In this document: positions 41,731-50,514 of the stretch, one piece after another
Numbering within the stretch: position 1 is the stretch's first letter
How the letters are laid out: the number at the start of each line of letters is the position of its first letter
Assembly: GCA_937915375.1 (NCBI GenBank)
Contig: CALDMO010000043.1
Span: forward strand, 62,001 to 126,000
Source of the DNA: an uncultured Marvinbryantia sp.
GTDB taxonomy: Bacteria; Bacillota; Clostridia; Lachnospirales; Lachnospiraceae
DNA length: 64,000 bases
Direction of reading: 5' to 3'
The notes under the pieces: model-generated
The model's database searches: none
Told to the model about the DNA's origin: nothing
Seen by the model: the letters and a program-made list of their open reading frames with translations, nothing else
Program-made: the position numbers and the translations under genes

Positions 41731-43215
41731 ATGCCAGTATTTGATTTTGGAAATTCCTCGGATCAGAAAAAGGAGCCTGAGTGTACGTATACGGTTTTTC
41801 GGTCGAACGAGTCGGAAACGTCACCGGAAAAACCAATTTTGCTGTTGGATAACCATGCGCGAAAGTGGGCGCATCATTCCTGTGGGATTTTTACAAATCC
41901 AATTAAGCGCACCTCGTTTGAGTTTAAGGAAACGGATGGTACAGTCTGTGCAGATATTTTGAAAATTGACGCGCGGTTTGTCAGTCTTTTAAAATGGCTG
42001 GGAGAGAATCATATTAATGTGCGGCTGTCCGGTGAAAACAGAGAAGAAGGATATGCCGTCTATAAAATCCGCGAGGTTGCTTTTGGAGGAGGAGCAAAGC
42101 TTTCGGCGGAGGACGGTTTTCTGCAGTTTATGATTGAACGCTTGCTTGCAAGCGATGCTCCGGAGGAAGAGTCTGCGGATGAAGAAGCGGAGGAACTCGG
42201 AGATGATATGAAACTGACCAGTATTCAGAGTATTACGGATTTTATGAACTGCGCGGGCAGAACATTGCCGGATAATATCCGTTTATGGGCTCGCCGCAAT
42301 CTGGCGGTTGCCCGTTCGCATGAAGTCTCCCCGGAAGAACGCAGACATGCGCAGCGCGCGCTTTCTATGATGATGAATATCCATTGGAAGAATAATTATT
42401 TTGAGTCGATTGATCCTGTGGAGGCTCGTCGTATTCTGGATGAACAGCTTTATGGAATGGAGCGGGTAAAGCAGCGTATCATTGAAACGATTATTCAGAT
42501 CAACCGCACGCATGTCCTTCCTGCATACGGGCTTTTGCTGATCGGTCCGGCTGGTACCGGCAAATCACAGATTGCCTATGCAGTCGCGAAAATTTTGAAA
42601 CTGCCGTGGACAACGCTTGATATGAGTTCGATTAACGATCCGGAGCAGTTGACCGGAAGCTCTCGTGTTTACGCGAATGCCAAGCCGGGCATTATCATGG
42701 AAGCATTTTCGATGGCGGGTGAGTCGAATCTTGTATTTATTATTAATGAATTGGATAAGGCGGCAGCGGGAAAAGGCAACGGCAATCCGGCGGATGTATT
42801 ATTGACACTGCTGGATAATCTGGGCTTTACGGACAACTATATGGAATGTATGGTGCCGACCGTGGGCGTTTATCCAATTGCTACGGCAAATGATAAGAGT
42901 CAGATCAGCGCCCCTTTGATGTCGCGCTTTGCAGTCATTGAGATTCCGGATTATACACCGGAGGAGAAGAAAATTATCTTCCGAAAGTTTGCACTTCCGA
43001 AAGTCTTGAAACGTATGAGTATGCGTAAGGAGGAGTGCGTTGTTACCGATGAAGCGCTGGATGTGATTGTAGAAACGTTTGCGGATACAAGCGGCATTCG
43101 TGATCTGGAACAGGCGGCCGAGCATATTGCGGCGAACGCGCTGTATCAGATTGAGGCTGATCATGTACCGTGCGCAAGATTTGATGCGGAAGCAGTGCAA
43201 AAATTGCTGAATTAA
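41731..43215 (+). CDS. Lon-like AAA+ ATPase without a protease domain
   Basis: 494 residues. The N-terminal 230 residues are not recognised as the Lon substrate domain and contain an acidic segment 'EEESADEEAEELGDD'. From about residue 236 the sequence follows Lon: 'ARRILDEQLYGMERVKQRI', Walker A GPAGTGKS at 272-279, 'SRVYANAKPGIIMEAF', Walker B-like 'VFIINELDKAA' (Asn339-Glu340 where Asp-Glu is usual), then the helical lid. It stops where the S16 Ser-Lys protease would start. Probably an ATP-dependent remodelling factor; partner protease and substrates unknown. AAGGAGAAAGAGT precedes the ATG. Confidence 0.85.
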   Translation: MPVFDFGNSSDQKKEPECTYTVFRSNESETSPEKPILLLDNHARKWAHHSCGIFTNPIKRTSFEFKETDGTVCADILKIDARFVSLLKWLGENHINVRLSGENREEGYAVYKIREVAFGGGAKLSAEDGFLQFMIERLLASDAPEEESADEEAEELGDDMKLTSIQSITDFMNCAGRTLPDNIRLWARRNLAVARSHEVSPEERRHAQRALSMMMNIHWKNNYFESIDPVEARRILDEQLYGMERVKQRIIETIIQINRTHVLPAYGLLLIGPAGTGKSQIAYAVAKILKLPWTTLDMSSINDPEQLTGSSRVYANAKPGIIMEAFSMAGESNLVFIINELDKAAAGKGNGNPADVLLTLLDNLGFTDNYMECMVPTVGVYPIATANDKSQISAPLMSRFAVIEIPDYTPEEKKIIFRKFALPKVLKRMSMRKEECVVTDEALDVIVETFADTSGIRDLEQAAEHIAANALYQIEADHVPCARFDAEAVQKLLN

Positions 43216-43222
43216 ACTATGA

Positions 43223-43251
43223 TTTTCAAACATCTATACATGTGGTATAAT
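43223..43251 (+). promoter_or_regulatory. Promoter of lrgAB
   Basis: TTTTCA (43223-43228), 17 bases, TGG-TATAAT (43246-43251), 38 bases before lrgA. Confidence 0.65.
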
Positions 43252-43288
43252 CACAGGTACAGATGTGTTTGGTTTAGGAGGGTAAAGA

Positions 43289-43660
43289 ATGAAGTATTTA
43301 AAACAGCTTTTTCTTATTTTGTTGATTTCTTTTCTGGGAGAAGTTTTAAAAGAACTGATTCCGCTGCCGATTCCGGCAAGTATTTATGGGATGGCGCTTA
43401 TGCTGCTGGGGCTGATCAGCGGAGTGATTCAGTTGGAGCAGGTACGGGAGACGGGAAAATTTTTAATTGAGGTAATGCCGGTGATGTTTATTCCGGCGGG
43501 CGTTGGACTGATGGATTCCTGGGAGGTTTTACAGCCGCTGCTTCTGCCGGTTCTGGTAATTACAGTGGTATCACTGATGACGGTAATGGCAGTGAGCGGA
43601 CGAGTGGCACAGGCAGTAATCCGGCGTGAACAAAAAAAGGAGACAGAACATGGTGAATGA
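43289..43660 (+). CDS. lrgA: LrgA/CidA-family membrane protein
   Basis: 123 residues, four membrane helices. 'FLGEVLKELIPLPIPASIYGM' (trimmed; conserved 'PIPASIYGM') and 'MPVMFIPAGVGLMD' are the family signature. LrgA/CidA are holin-like proteins linked to autolysis control and, more recently, to pyruvate or overflow-metabolite transport with LrgB, whose gene overlaps the 3' end by eleven bases. GGAGGGTAAAGA lies before the ATG. Confidence 0.9.
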   Translation: MKYLKQLFLILLISFLGEVLKELIPLPIPASIYGMALMLLGLISGVIQLEQVRETGKFLIEVMPVMFIPAGVGLMDSWEVLQPLLLPVLVITVVSLMTVMAVSGRVAQAVIRREQKKETEHGE

Positions 43661-44345
43661 GTTTTTTACGGACTCCGTATTTGCGGGGGTAACATTGAGC
43701 CTTTTGGCGTACATGGTCGGTATGCAGTTAAAAAAGCGTTTTAAGAGCGGCATTTTTAATCCGCTTTTGGTCGCAATCGCGGCAACGCTTGTCGTACTTT
43801 TGGCAGCTGATGTGGATTATGAAATCTATCATGAGGGAGCAAAATATCTGAGCTGGTTTCTGACACCGGCAACAGTCTGCCTGGCAATTCCGCTTTACGA
43901 GCAGATAGCGCTTTTAAAGAAAAACTGGAAGGCGGTACTTGCCGGTCTGGTTTCCGGTGTGCTGACCAGTATGGTGACGATTCTGGTTCTGGCAGTGCTG
44001 TTTGGACTGACGCATCAGGAATATGTGACACTGCTTCCAAAATCTATTACAACGGCAATCGGTATGGGTGTTTCGGAAGAGCTTGGCGGTTATGTGACGA
44101 TCACTGTGGCAGTGATCATCATTACCGGTGTGGTGGGAAATATTTTTGCGGAAGTTTTGTGTAAGATTTTTGGTATCAAAGAACCAATAGCAAAGGGAAT
44201 TGCAATCGGTTCTTCCGCGCATGCGATCGGTACGGCAAAAGCAATGGAAATGGGTGAAGTGGAAGGCGCGATGAGCAGTCTTTCGATTGCTGTAGCCGGG
44301 ATGCTGACAGTGGCAGCGTCTTCGGTTTTCGCGGGATTTTTATGA
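43650..44345 (+). CDS. lrgB: LrgB-family membrane protein
   Basis: 231 residues with about seven to eight membrane helices. 'LLPKSITTAIGMGVSEELGG' and 'GSSAHAIGTAKAMEMGEVEGAMSSL' (conserved 'SSAHAIGTAKA') are diagnostic. Works with LrgA. ATG 43650 with AAAGGAGACAGAAC upstream is better than the GTG at 43626. The pair is not next to a LytSR system; the LytTR regulator in this window is 30 kb away. Confidence 0.92.
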   Translation: MVNEFFTDSVFAGVTLSLLAYMVGMQLKKRFKSGIFNPLLVAIAATLVVLLAADVDYEIYHEGAKYLSWFLTPATVCLAIPLYEQIALLKKNWKAVLAGLVSGVLTSMVTILVLAVLFGLTHQEYVTLLPKSITTAIGMGVSEELGGYVTITVAVIIITGVVGNIFAEVLCKIFGIKEPIAKGIAIGSSAHAIGTAKAMEMGEVEGAMSSLSIAVAGMLTVAASSVFAGFL

Positions 44346-44346
44346 A

Positions 44347-44847
44347 ATGGTAAAAAGATGTGAGAGAACAGAAATGTGTGAGTGTTTCGTTTGTAAACGA
44401 ATTGAATTAATAAAAAAACGACAAAATCCTTATTTTATACGGGAGTTGGAGACAGGGTATGTGGTTTTGGGGGACAGTCAGAGATTTCGGGGTTATACTT
44501 TATTTTTATGCAAACAACATGCGACAGAACTTCATTTTTTAGAAAAGAATTTTAGAAATAAGTTCTTACAGGAAATGTCTCTGGTAGCGGAAGCGGTTTA
44601 TAATGCTTTTCAACCGGAAAAACTGAATTATGAACTTCTTGGTATAGGAGATGCAGTACATATGCACTGGCATATTTTTCCGCGCAGAGAAGGCGATACG
44701 CCTCTGCCCGGACCGGTATGGAGAATGGATAAACAAGAAATGAATGCTGTATGTTACAGACCGGATGCAACGGAGTTGGCATATTTGAAAGAAATGGTGA
44801 ATGAGGAATTGGAAAAGCTATTAGGAAAAATGCATGGTGAAAATTAA
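44347..44847 (+). CDS. HIT-family nucleotide-binding protein
   Basis: 166 residues. 'CFVCKRIEL' near the start and 'HMHWHIFPR' in the middle give the histidine-triad pattern (HxHxH with hydrophobics) of nucleotide hydrolases or transferases. The start may be the ATG at 44347, one base after the lrgB stop, or the ATG at 44374 before 'CECFVCK'. Substrate unknown; relatives cleave Ap4A or AMP-amine conjugates. Confidence 0.82.
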   Translation: MVKRCERTEMCECFVCKRIELIKKRQNPYFIRELETGYVVLGDSQRFRGYTLFLCKQHATELHFLEKNFRNKFLQEMSLVAEAVYNAFQPEKLNYELLGIGDAVHMHWHIFPRREGDTPLPGPVWRMDKQEMNAVCYRPDATELAYLKEMVNEELEKLLGKMHGEN

Positions 44848-44873
44848 TTATTTTCTAAAGAAGGAGAAGAAAA

Positions 44874-45335
44874 ATGAGTAAATTTCAAATTCAGAAAATA
44901 CGTGAATGCGAAGAACTGGCGAAGACGGCCGCCGTATGGTTTCATGAAAAATGGAATATACCGCAGGAGGCTTATGCGGAAAGCATGGAAGAATGTATGA
45001 GAAATAAATCGGCAGTACCACAGTGGTATGTCATTCAGGATCAGGGAAGGATCATCGCCGGACTGGGTGTGATTGAAAATGACTTCCATGACCGCAAAGA
45101 CCTGACTCCGAATGTATGCGCGGTTTATGTGGAAGAAGAGTATCGCAGGCAAGGGATTGCCGGAGAAATGCTGCGGTTTGTCTGTGAAGACTTTAAAGAA
45201 ATGGGGATAGAAACGTTGTATCTGATCACCGATCATACATCCTTTTATGAGCGTTATGGATGGGGATTTTTGTGCATGGTGCAGGGAGATGAGGAGCCGG
45301 AACTGACGCGGATGTATGTTCACAAAATGAAATGA
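44874..45335 (+). CDS. GNAT-family N-acetyltransferase
   Basis: 153 residues. The acetyl-CoA-binding motif 'VYVEEEYRRQGIAGEMLRFV' (R/Q-x-x-G-x-G/A) is clear and the C-terminal 'HTSFYERYGWGF' is typical. Substrate unknown. GAAGGAGAAGAAAA precedes the ATG. Sits in a loosely spaced group of small housekeeping-like genes. Confidence 0.88.
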   Translation: MSKFQIQKIRECEELAKTAAVWFHEKWNIPQEAYAESMEECMRNKSAVPQWYVIQDQGRIIAGLGVIENDFHDRKDLTPNVCAVYVEEEYRRQGIAGEMLRFVCEDFKEMGIETLYLITDHTSFYERYGWGFLCMVQGDEEPELTRMYVHKMK

Positions 45336-45359
45336 GGTATATACGGGGGAGGAAATTGC

Positions 45360-45620
45360 ATGATTACAATTATTAATAGAAAAGAACTGTGCATTACCTT
45401 TGATATGAAAAAACAGGTCAAAATCCGGGAAAGACTGCAGGCACAGCAGATTGATTATGAGATAAAAACGGTCAACCGCATGAGTCCGTCTCCGATGGGG
45501 ACAGGTGTGCGCGCAAGGATGGGATCAGCCGGACAGAAGCCGGAACTGGAACGGGAGTATATTTTTTACGTGCGCAAAGCAGATTATGAAAAGGCACGCG
45601 AGGCAGTGCAAGGGATATAG
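45360..45620 (+). CDS. Small conserved-looking protein, function unknown
   Basis: 86 residues with a well-placed ribosome site (GGGGGAGGAAATTGC). The sequence has an N-terminal beta-alpha pattern ('CITFDMKKQVKIRERLQAQ') and a C-terminal 'EYIFYVRKADYEKAREAV', weakly like the DUF2007 'putative signal transducing' proteins. Closely spaced after the GNAT gene. No function assigned. Confidence 0.7.
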   Translation: MITIINRKELCITFDMKKQVKIRERLQAQQIDYEIKTVNRMSPSPMGTGVRARMGSAGQKPELEREYIFYVRKADYEKAREAVQGI

Positions 45621-45677
45621 AAGCAGGGCGATTGGAATAACGCAAATCCGGTAAGAATCAGTAAAAGGAGCAGCAAA

Positions 45678-46103
45678 ATGGAAAACATAATCAAAGTGGG
45701 TATTGGTGTGATGGTCTTAAAGGATAACAGAATTTTGCTTGGGCATCGGGTGCAAAATGGCAGAGATACCGGGGGTATTTATGAACCGGACAGCTGGTGT
45801 CTGCCGGGAGGCAAGCAGGAATATGGCGAAACCATTTTTGAAGGAGCCGTGCGGGAAGTAAAGGAAGAGACCAATCTGGATATTGCCAAGTTGGAGCTGT
45901 TTGGGGCGGTAGATGATATTCAGCCGGGAAAGCATTTTGTGACGCTTTGGGTACTCGCACGGGAAGTTGATGGAGAACTGAAGGTAACAGAGCCGCAGAA
46001 GCAGGATGCATGGGAATGGTTTGCTTTAAATGCATTACCGCAAAATCTGTATTCGCCGTCACGTAAGTTTCTCAACGCGTATTTAGAAAAAAATAAAATC
46101 TGA
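45678..46103 (+). CDS. Nudix hydrolase
   Basis: 141 residues. The Nudix box is complete: GG, then E at the spacing GETIFEGAVREVKEETNL, giving the Mg2+-binding REVKEE helix. The preceding 'PDSWCLPGGKQEYGE' and 'GIGVMVLKDNRILLGHR' fit MutT-like nucleotide pyrophosphatases of the 8-oxo-dGTP or ADP-ribose sort. Substrate not determinable. AAAAGGAGCAGCAAA precedes ATG. Confidence 0.9.
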   Translation: MENIIKVGIGVMVLKDNRILLGHRVQNGRDTGGIYEPDSWCLPGGKQEYGETIFEGAVREVKEETNLDIAKLELFGAVDDIQPGKHFVTLWVLAREVDGELKVTEPQKQDAWEWFALNALPQNLYSPSRKFLNAYLEKNKI

Positions 46104-46122
46104 CAGTAAAAGGAGAATATAA

Positions 46123-46803
46123 ATGTCATTTATCAGCGTATTTGAGGTGCTGGGACCGATTATGATCGGGCCGTCCAGCTCCCATACTGCCGGAGCCTGT
46201 GCAATTGCCCATCTGGCACAGAAAATGAAAAGCGGAAGTTTAAAAGAGGTGGAATTTACTCTGTACGGTTCTTTTGCGAAAACATATCGCGGACATGGAA
46301 CGGATCGAGCGCTTCTGGGCGGAATCATGGGCTTTGCCACAGATGATGTGCGGATTCGAGATTCCTTTGAAATCGCCAGAGAACGAGGGATTTCGTATCG
46401 TTTTGTTCCGGAGGAGGGAGAAAATGATGTACATCCGAATACCGTGGACATCCGTATGGTGAACGACAGCGGTACACAGACAACGGTTCGTGGCGAATCC
46501 ATCGGAGGCGGAAAAGTAAGAATTGTGCGGATCAACCAGGTGCAGGTAGATTTCACCGGTGAATACAACGCAGTTATTATTATACAGAAGGACAGGCCGG
46601 GGGTTGCGGCTCATATTACAAAACTTTTGAGCGATCGTGGCGTGAATATTGCCTTCATGCGCTTATTTCGGGAATCTAAGGGAGAAAAGGCCTATACGAT
46701 CGTGGAATCTGACGGAAGACTTCCGGAGGATATCACTGGAAAGTTGCTGGAAAATCCCAATATACAGGAAGTGATGCTGGTGCAGGAGGATGAAAATTCA
46801 TGA
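46123..46803 (+). CDS. sdaAB: L-serine dehydratase, iron-sulfur-dependent, beta subunit
   Basis: 226 residues. 'VFEVLGPIMIGPSSSHTAGA' is the hallmark start, with 'YGSFAKTYRGHGTDRALLGG' next; an ACT domain occupies about 148-220 ('RPGVAAHITKLLSDRGVNIA'). With the alpha subunit it deaminates L-serine to pyruvate and ammonia using a 4Fe-4S cluster. Stop overlaps the alpha-subunit start (ATGA). Confidence 0.95.
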   Translation: MSFISVFEVLGPIMIGPSSSHTAGACAIAHLAQKMKSGSLKEVEFTLYGSFAKTYRGHGTDRALLGGIMGFATDDVRIRDSFEIARERGISYRFVPEEGENDVHPNTVDIRMVNDSGTQTTVRGESIGGGKVRIVRINQVQVDFTGEYNAVIIIQKDRPGVAAHITKLLSDRGVNIAFMRLFRESKGEKAYTIVESDGRLPEDITGKLLENPNIQEVMLVQEDENS

Positions 46804-47663
46804 CAGATTTTAAAAACGCGGCAGAATTGCTGGAGATTTGCAGACAGGCTCACAAGAAAATTTCCGAGGTGATGAAACAAAGAGAATGCAATCTCGGGGA
46901 AGTTTCTATGGATCAGATTTGCAAACGGATGAAAAAGGTGCTGGACGTGATGAAACAGTCAGCTGTGATGCCGTTAGAAACAACAGTAAAATCTATGGGT
47001 GGTCTGATCGGCGGAGAGGCGCAGAAACTGAATCAATATCAGAATAGGGAAAGCGGTATTTGCGGAAAGGTGATTGGGCGCGGGATTACCTACGCGATGG
47101 CAGTGCTGGAAGTAAATGCTTCTATGGGCGTGATTGTGGCGGCACCTACCGCCGGTTCTGCGGGAGTTGTTCCGGGCGTTTTGCTGGCACTGCAGCAGGA
47201 GTATGGCTTTTCTGATGCGCAGATGACGGACGCTCTGTTTCATGCCGGTGCGATTGGCTATCTTGCAATGCGAAACGCAACAGTGGCGGGCGCGGTTGGC
47301 GGCTGTCAGGCCGAAGTGGGCGTCGCGGCGGCGATGGCTGCGGCAGCCGCTGTGGAACTGATGGGAGGAGAACCGGAGCAGAGCCTGGATGCGGCGACAA
47401 TCGTTCTGATGAATATGCTGGGGCTGGTGTGCGATCCGGTCGGCGGTCTGGTGGAGTATCCTTGTCAGAACCGCAATGCGGCCGGGGTGGCAAATGCTCT
47501 GATCGCCGCGGAAATGGCGCTTGCCGGAATCCGTCAGTTGATTCCGTTTGACGAAATGCTGGATATTATGTATCAGGTCGGCAAGCGAATACCGTATGAA
47601 TTGCGGGAAACAGCGTTGGCCGGATGTGCCGCTTCGCCGGCAGGATGCCGGTTCTGCGGATAA
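46800..47663 (+). CDS. sdaAA: L-serine dehydratase, iron-sulfur-dependent, alpha subunit
   Basis: 287 residues. 'APTAGSAGVVPGVLLAL', 'GCQAEVGVAAAMAAAA' and 'LGLVCDPVGGLVEYPCQNRN' contain two of the conserved cysteines, and 'GCAASPAGCRFCG' at the C-terminus supplies the rest for the 4Fe-4S cluster. Translated with the beta subunit through a four-base overlap. Subunits separate, as in Gram-positive and clostridial enzymes. Confidence 0.95.
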   Translation: MTDFKNAAELLEICRQAHKKISEVMKQRECNLGEVSMDQICKRMKKVLDVMKQSAVMPLETTVKSMGGLIGGEAQKLNQYQNRESGICGKVIGRGITYAMAVLEVNASMGVIVAAPTAGSAGVVPGVLLALQQEYGFSDAQMTDALFHAGAIGYLAMRNATVAGAVGGCQAEVGVAAAMAAAAAVELMGGEPEQSLDAATIVLMNMLGLVCDPVGGLVEYPCQNRNAAGVANALIAAEMALAGIRQLIPFDEMLDIMYQVGKRIPYELRETALAGCAASPAGCRFCG

Positions 47664-47674
47664 AATATGTCTTT

Positions 47675-47712
47675 GAAAAAAAGAATCCGACGGGTTTATA
47701 CCTGTCGGATTC
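47675..47712 (-). terminator. Terminator of rqcH overlapping its stop codon
   Basis: Stem GAATCCGACGGG/CCTGTCGGATTC (47683-47712) with, on the minus strand, an immediate TTTTTTTC run. The hairpin covers the last codons and stop (47696-47698) of rqcH. It can also act weakly for sdaAA on the plus strand, where the T-run is missing. Confidence 0.75.
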
Positions 47713-49429
47713 CGCTGATATCCGAATCAATAATCATGGAATAATTGGTGTGGTAGATGACAAAGCCAGGCTTTGCGCCTGCCACTTTTTTTACGTGTTT
47801 TTTTTCAATATAATCAATTTCTACTTTTTTGGCATTGCGGTTTTTCGAATAATAAGCTGCAAGCCGCGCTGCCTCCTCAAAGGTGCGGTCGGGAAGCTCT
47901 TCATTGTTGGTTTTTACGATCACATGAGAGCCGGGCGCGCCTTTGGCATGAAACCACCAGTCATTTCCGGTGGCAACTTTAAAAGTCAGTTCTTCGTTTT
48001 GAAAATTATTTTTGCCTACATACATATGATAACCGTCTGAGGAAATGTAATGAAACGGTTTGGAGGTAATCTTTACGCGTTTGCCGGTATTGTGCCGTTT
48101 GATATAGCCGTACTGCGTGAGTTCTTCTTTGATCTGCACCAGATCGTCTTCAGAAAGCGCGATATCGAGCGCAGTGCTGATGGATTCCAGATGCTCGATC
48201 TCCTCACGCGTTTCTTCCGTCAGAGAGGTCAGCGCTTCGTAGGTGCGTTTTAATTTACCGTATTTATCAAAATATTTTTTTGCGTTTTCCTGCGCTGTCA
48301 GAGTATCGTCCAGCGGAATGGTTACTTCCTCATTGGTATAGTAATTCAGCGCCGTCAGTTTTTTGGCGCCAGGTTCCAGACTGTAGCCGTAGGTATTCAG
48401 CAGTTCTCCATAGATGCGGTATTTGTCGCGTTTTTCTGTATCTTTCAGCTGTTTGAGCTGCAGATCGTATTTTTTACGGCTGCGATCCAGCGCGTTCTGG
48501 ACAATCTTTCGCAGATCTACCGATCGCTGCCGGATGCGGGTGATGATATTTTTTTCCGCATAATAGGTTTCCAGAAGACGGGAAACACTTTCATAGGGAA
48601 CGGTGTCATTGTTCTGATAGAGAGTTAACGGTACGACCGAAAAATCAACCGGAGCGCCGTCATCATAGACGATAGCCGGTGAAAAATCCCCTTCTTTTAC
48701 AGAGTCCATTAAAAGCTCAAACTGCCGATAAAGATGAGTCAATTCCAGTTCAGAAAAGCTGTTGGCGCTTTGGGCGGATTCCAGAGAAGCGCGGTGGCAA
48801 AGTTCTTCCGCGATCAGCGGGCTGATGCCGGTGTACGAGGTATAGATTGCCTTGGCAAGCGGCATGGGCTTACTGGTTATGGCTGTGTCGAAAGTATCAA
48901 AGGAAAGTTTCAGCGGGTTTTCTTTTTTCTGCGTTTCCGGAATGAAATAGGCGCGTCCCGGAAGTACTTCGCGCACGGAACTGACTGCCTGGGAAATATG
49001 TTTAATGCTGTCAATGATCATGCCGCTGTCATTACAGAAGATAATATTGCTGTGTTTTCCCATGATTTCTACAATCAGGGTTTTCTGGCAGAGATCACCC
49101 AGTTCATTTAAATGTTCAATGTCAAAATGGATGATGCGTTCTAAGCCCGGCTGATAAATACGCAGGATCTTGCCCCCGTTGATATGTTTGCGCAGCAGCA
49201 TACAGAAATTTGGTGCGGTCATCGGGTTTTGTTTGTTTGTTTCTGTCAGATAAACCAGCGGAAGACTGGCGCCGGCAGAAAGCAGCAGCCGGTAGGTGGT
49301 GCGTTCGTTCTTAATGGTCAGCATCAGCTCGTCCGGCTCCGGCTGTGCGATTTTATTGATACGTCCGCCGCTAAGAGAACGGTCAAGTTCCCGAACAAGC
49401 GCGGACATTACGATTCCGTCTAATGCCAT
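47696..49429 (-). CDS. rqcH: Rqc2/RqcH (NFACT) ribosome quality control protein
   Basis: 577 residues. NFACT-N domain from the start ('MALDGIVMSALVRELDRSL', with 'GGRINKIAQP'), helix-hairpin and coiled-coil arms in the middle ('RKKYDLQLKQLKDTEKRDKY'), and the NFACT-R domain at the end ('YVGKNNFQNEELTFK', 'DWWFHAKGAPGSHVIVK'). RqcH binds the 50S subunit with peptidyl-tRNA and recruits tRNA-Ala to add alanine tails to stalled chains. Often misnamed fibronectin-binding protein. Monocistronic, divergent from yicC. Confidence 0.95.
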   Translation of the reverse strand: MALDGIVMSALVRELDRSLSGGRINKIAQPEPDELMLTIKNERTTYRLLLSAGASLPLVYLTETNKQNPMTAPNFCMLLRKHINGGKILRIYQPGLERIIHFDIEHLNELGDLCQKTLIVEIMGKHSNIIFCNDSGMIIDSIKHISQAVSSVREVLPGRAYFIPETQKKENPLKLSFDTFDTAITSKPMPLAKAIYTSYTGISPLIAEELCHRASLESAQSANSFSELELTHLYRQFELLMDSVKEGDFSPAIVYDDGAPVDFSVVPLTLYQNNDTVPYESVSRLLETYYAEKNIITRIRQRSVDLRKIVQNALDRSRKKYDLQLKQLKDTEKRDKYRIYGELLNTYGYSLEPGAKKLTALNYYTNEEVTIPLDDTLTAQENAKKYFDKYGKLKRTYEALTSLTEETREEIEHLESISTALDIALSEDDLVQIKEELTQYGYIKRHNTGKRVKITSKPFHYISSDGYHMYVGKNNFQNEELTFKVATGNDWWFHAKGAPGSHVIVKTNNEELPDRTFEEAARLAAYYSKNRNAKKVEIDYIEKKHVKKVAGAKPGFVIYHTNYSMIIDSDISGIRQV

Positions 49430-49482
49430 GATGATTCTCCTTTATTCATTGGTACAAGTAGTATATCAGATGAAAAAGTGTC

Positions 49483-49511
49483 TTGCAAGCGGATGGATTA
49501 TGTCTTATAAT
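49483..49511 (+). promoter_or_regulatory. Promoter of the yicC-remA-gmk-rpoZ operon
   Basis: TTGCAA (49483-49488), 17 bases, TATAAT (49506-49511). The leader to yicC (about 110 bases) contains two hairpins: TCCGGCA/TGCCGGA (49544-49559) and AGGCACAT/ATGTGCCT (49578-49610). Neither is followed by a T-run. Confidence 0.65.
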
Positions 49512-49624
49512 AACTTAGAGTGGCTTGGTATGCCATACAGCAATCCGGCATTTGCCGGAAATCTAAATAAATGAAAAAGGCACATCTGTAAAACGCTGCG
49601 AAATGTGCCTGCCGGAGATAAGCG

Positions 49625-50503
49625 ATGATTAAGAGTATGACAGGTTTCGGCCGGTGTGAGAATCAGCAGAACGACCGGAAGTTCACGGTGGAGATGAAGG
49701 CGGTTAATCATCGGTATTTTGATGTTACGATTAAGATGCCGAAAAAGCTCAGTTTCTTTGAATCATCCATCCGTACACTTCTGAAAGAGTATATTCAGAG
49801 GGGAAAGGTGGATGTTTTTATCACCTATGAGGATTTTACGGAAGAAAATGTTTCTCTGAAATACAATGAAGGGATTGCCGCGGAGTATCTGAATTATTAC
49901 CGCAAAATGGCGGAGACGTTTGGCCTGAAGGATGACATCAGCGTATCTGTTTTGGGACGTTGTCCGGAAGTACTGACGATGGAAGAACAGACTGTGGATG
50001 AGAAGGAAATCTGGGCGGTATTAGAGACTGCTATAAGAGGCGCAAGCGAGCAGTTTATTGCCAGCAGAGAACGTGAGGGAGAGGCCTTAAAGCAGGATAT
50101 CTTTGATAAACTGGACGGTATGCTGCAGGATGTGAAAGCAGTGGAAACGCGTTTTCCGCAGATCATGTCCGCCTACAGAGAAAAATTGACGGCAAAGGTA
50201 CATGAATTATTAGGAGATACCCAGATTGAGGAAGGCAGGATTGCCGCTGAAGTGGTGCTTTATGCTGATAAAATTTGTACGGATGAGGAGACAGTACGGC
50301 TGCGCAGTCACATTGAGGGGATGCGCGCGGAACTGGAAAAAGGCGGCAGTGTCGGCAGAAAACTCGACTTTATCGCTCAGGAGATGAACCGCGAGGCCAA
50401 TACAATTCTTTCCAAGGCGAATGATCTGGAGACATCCAACCTTGCGATCAATTTAAAAACGGAGATCGAGAAAGTCAGAGAACAGATCCAGAACATTGAA
50501 TAG
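49625..50503 (+). CDS. yicC: YicC-family endoribonuclease
   Basis: 292 residues. 'MIKSMTGFGRCE' at the start, 'KAVNHRYFDVTIKMP', 'RGKVDVFI' and the C-terminal 'GRKLDFIAQEMNREANTILSKA' (DUF1732, trimmed) are diagnostic. Proteins of this family have been described as RNases (YicC/YloC). The order yicC-remA-gmk-rpoZ is the same as in Bacillus. Start ATG 49625 with GGAGATAAGCG upstream. Confidence 0.93.
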   Translation: MIKSMTGFGRCENQQNDRKFTVEMKAVNHRYFDVTIKMPKKLSFFESSIRTLLKEYIQRGKVDVFITYEDFTEENVSLKYNEGIAAEYLNYYRKMAETFGLKDDISVSVLGRCPEVLTMEEQTVDEKEIWAVLETAIRGASEQFIASREREGEALKQDIFDKLDGMLQDVKAVETRFPQIMSAYREKLTAKVHELLGDTQIEEGRIAAEVVLYADKICTDEETVRLRSHIEGMRAELEKGGSVGRKLDFIAQEMNREANTILSKANDLETSNLAINLKTEIEKVREQIQNIE

Positions 50504-50514
50504 GTGGGAAAACA

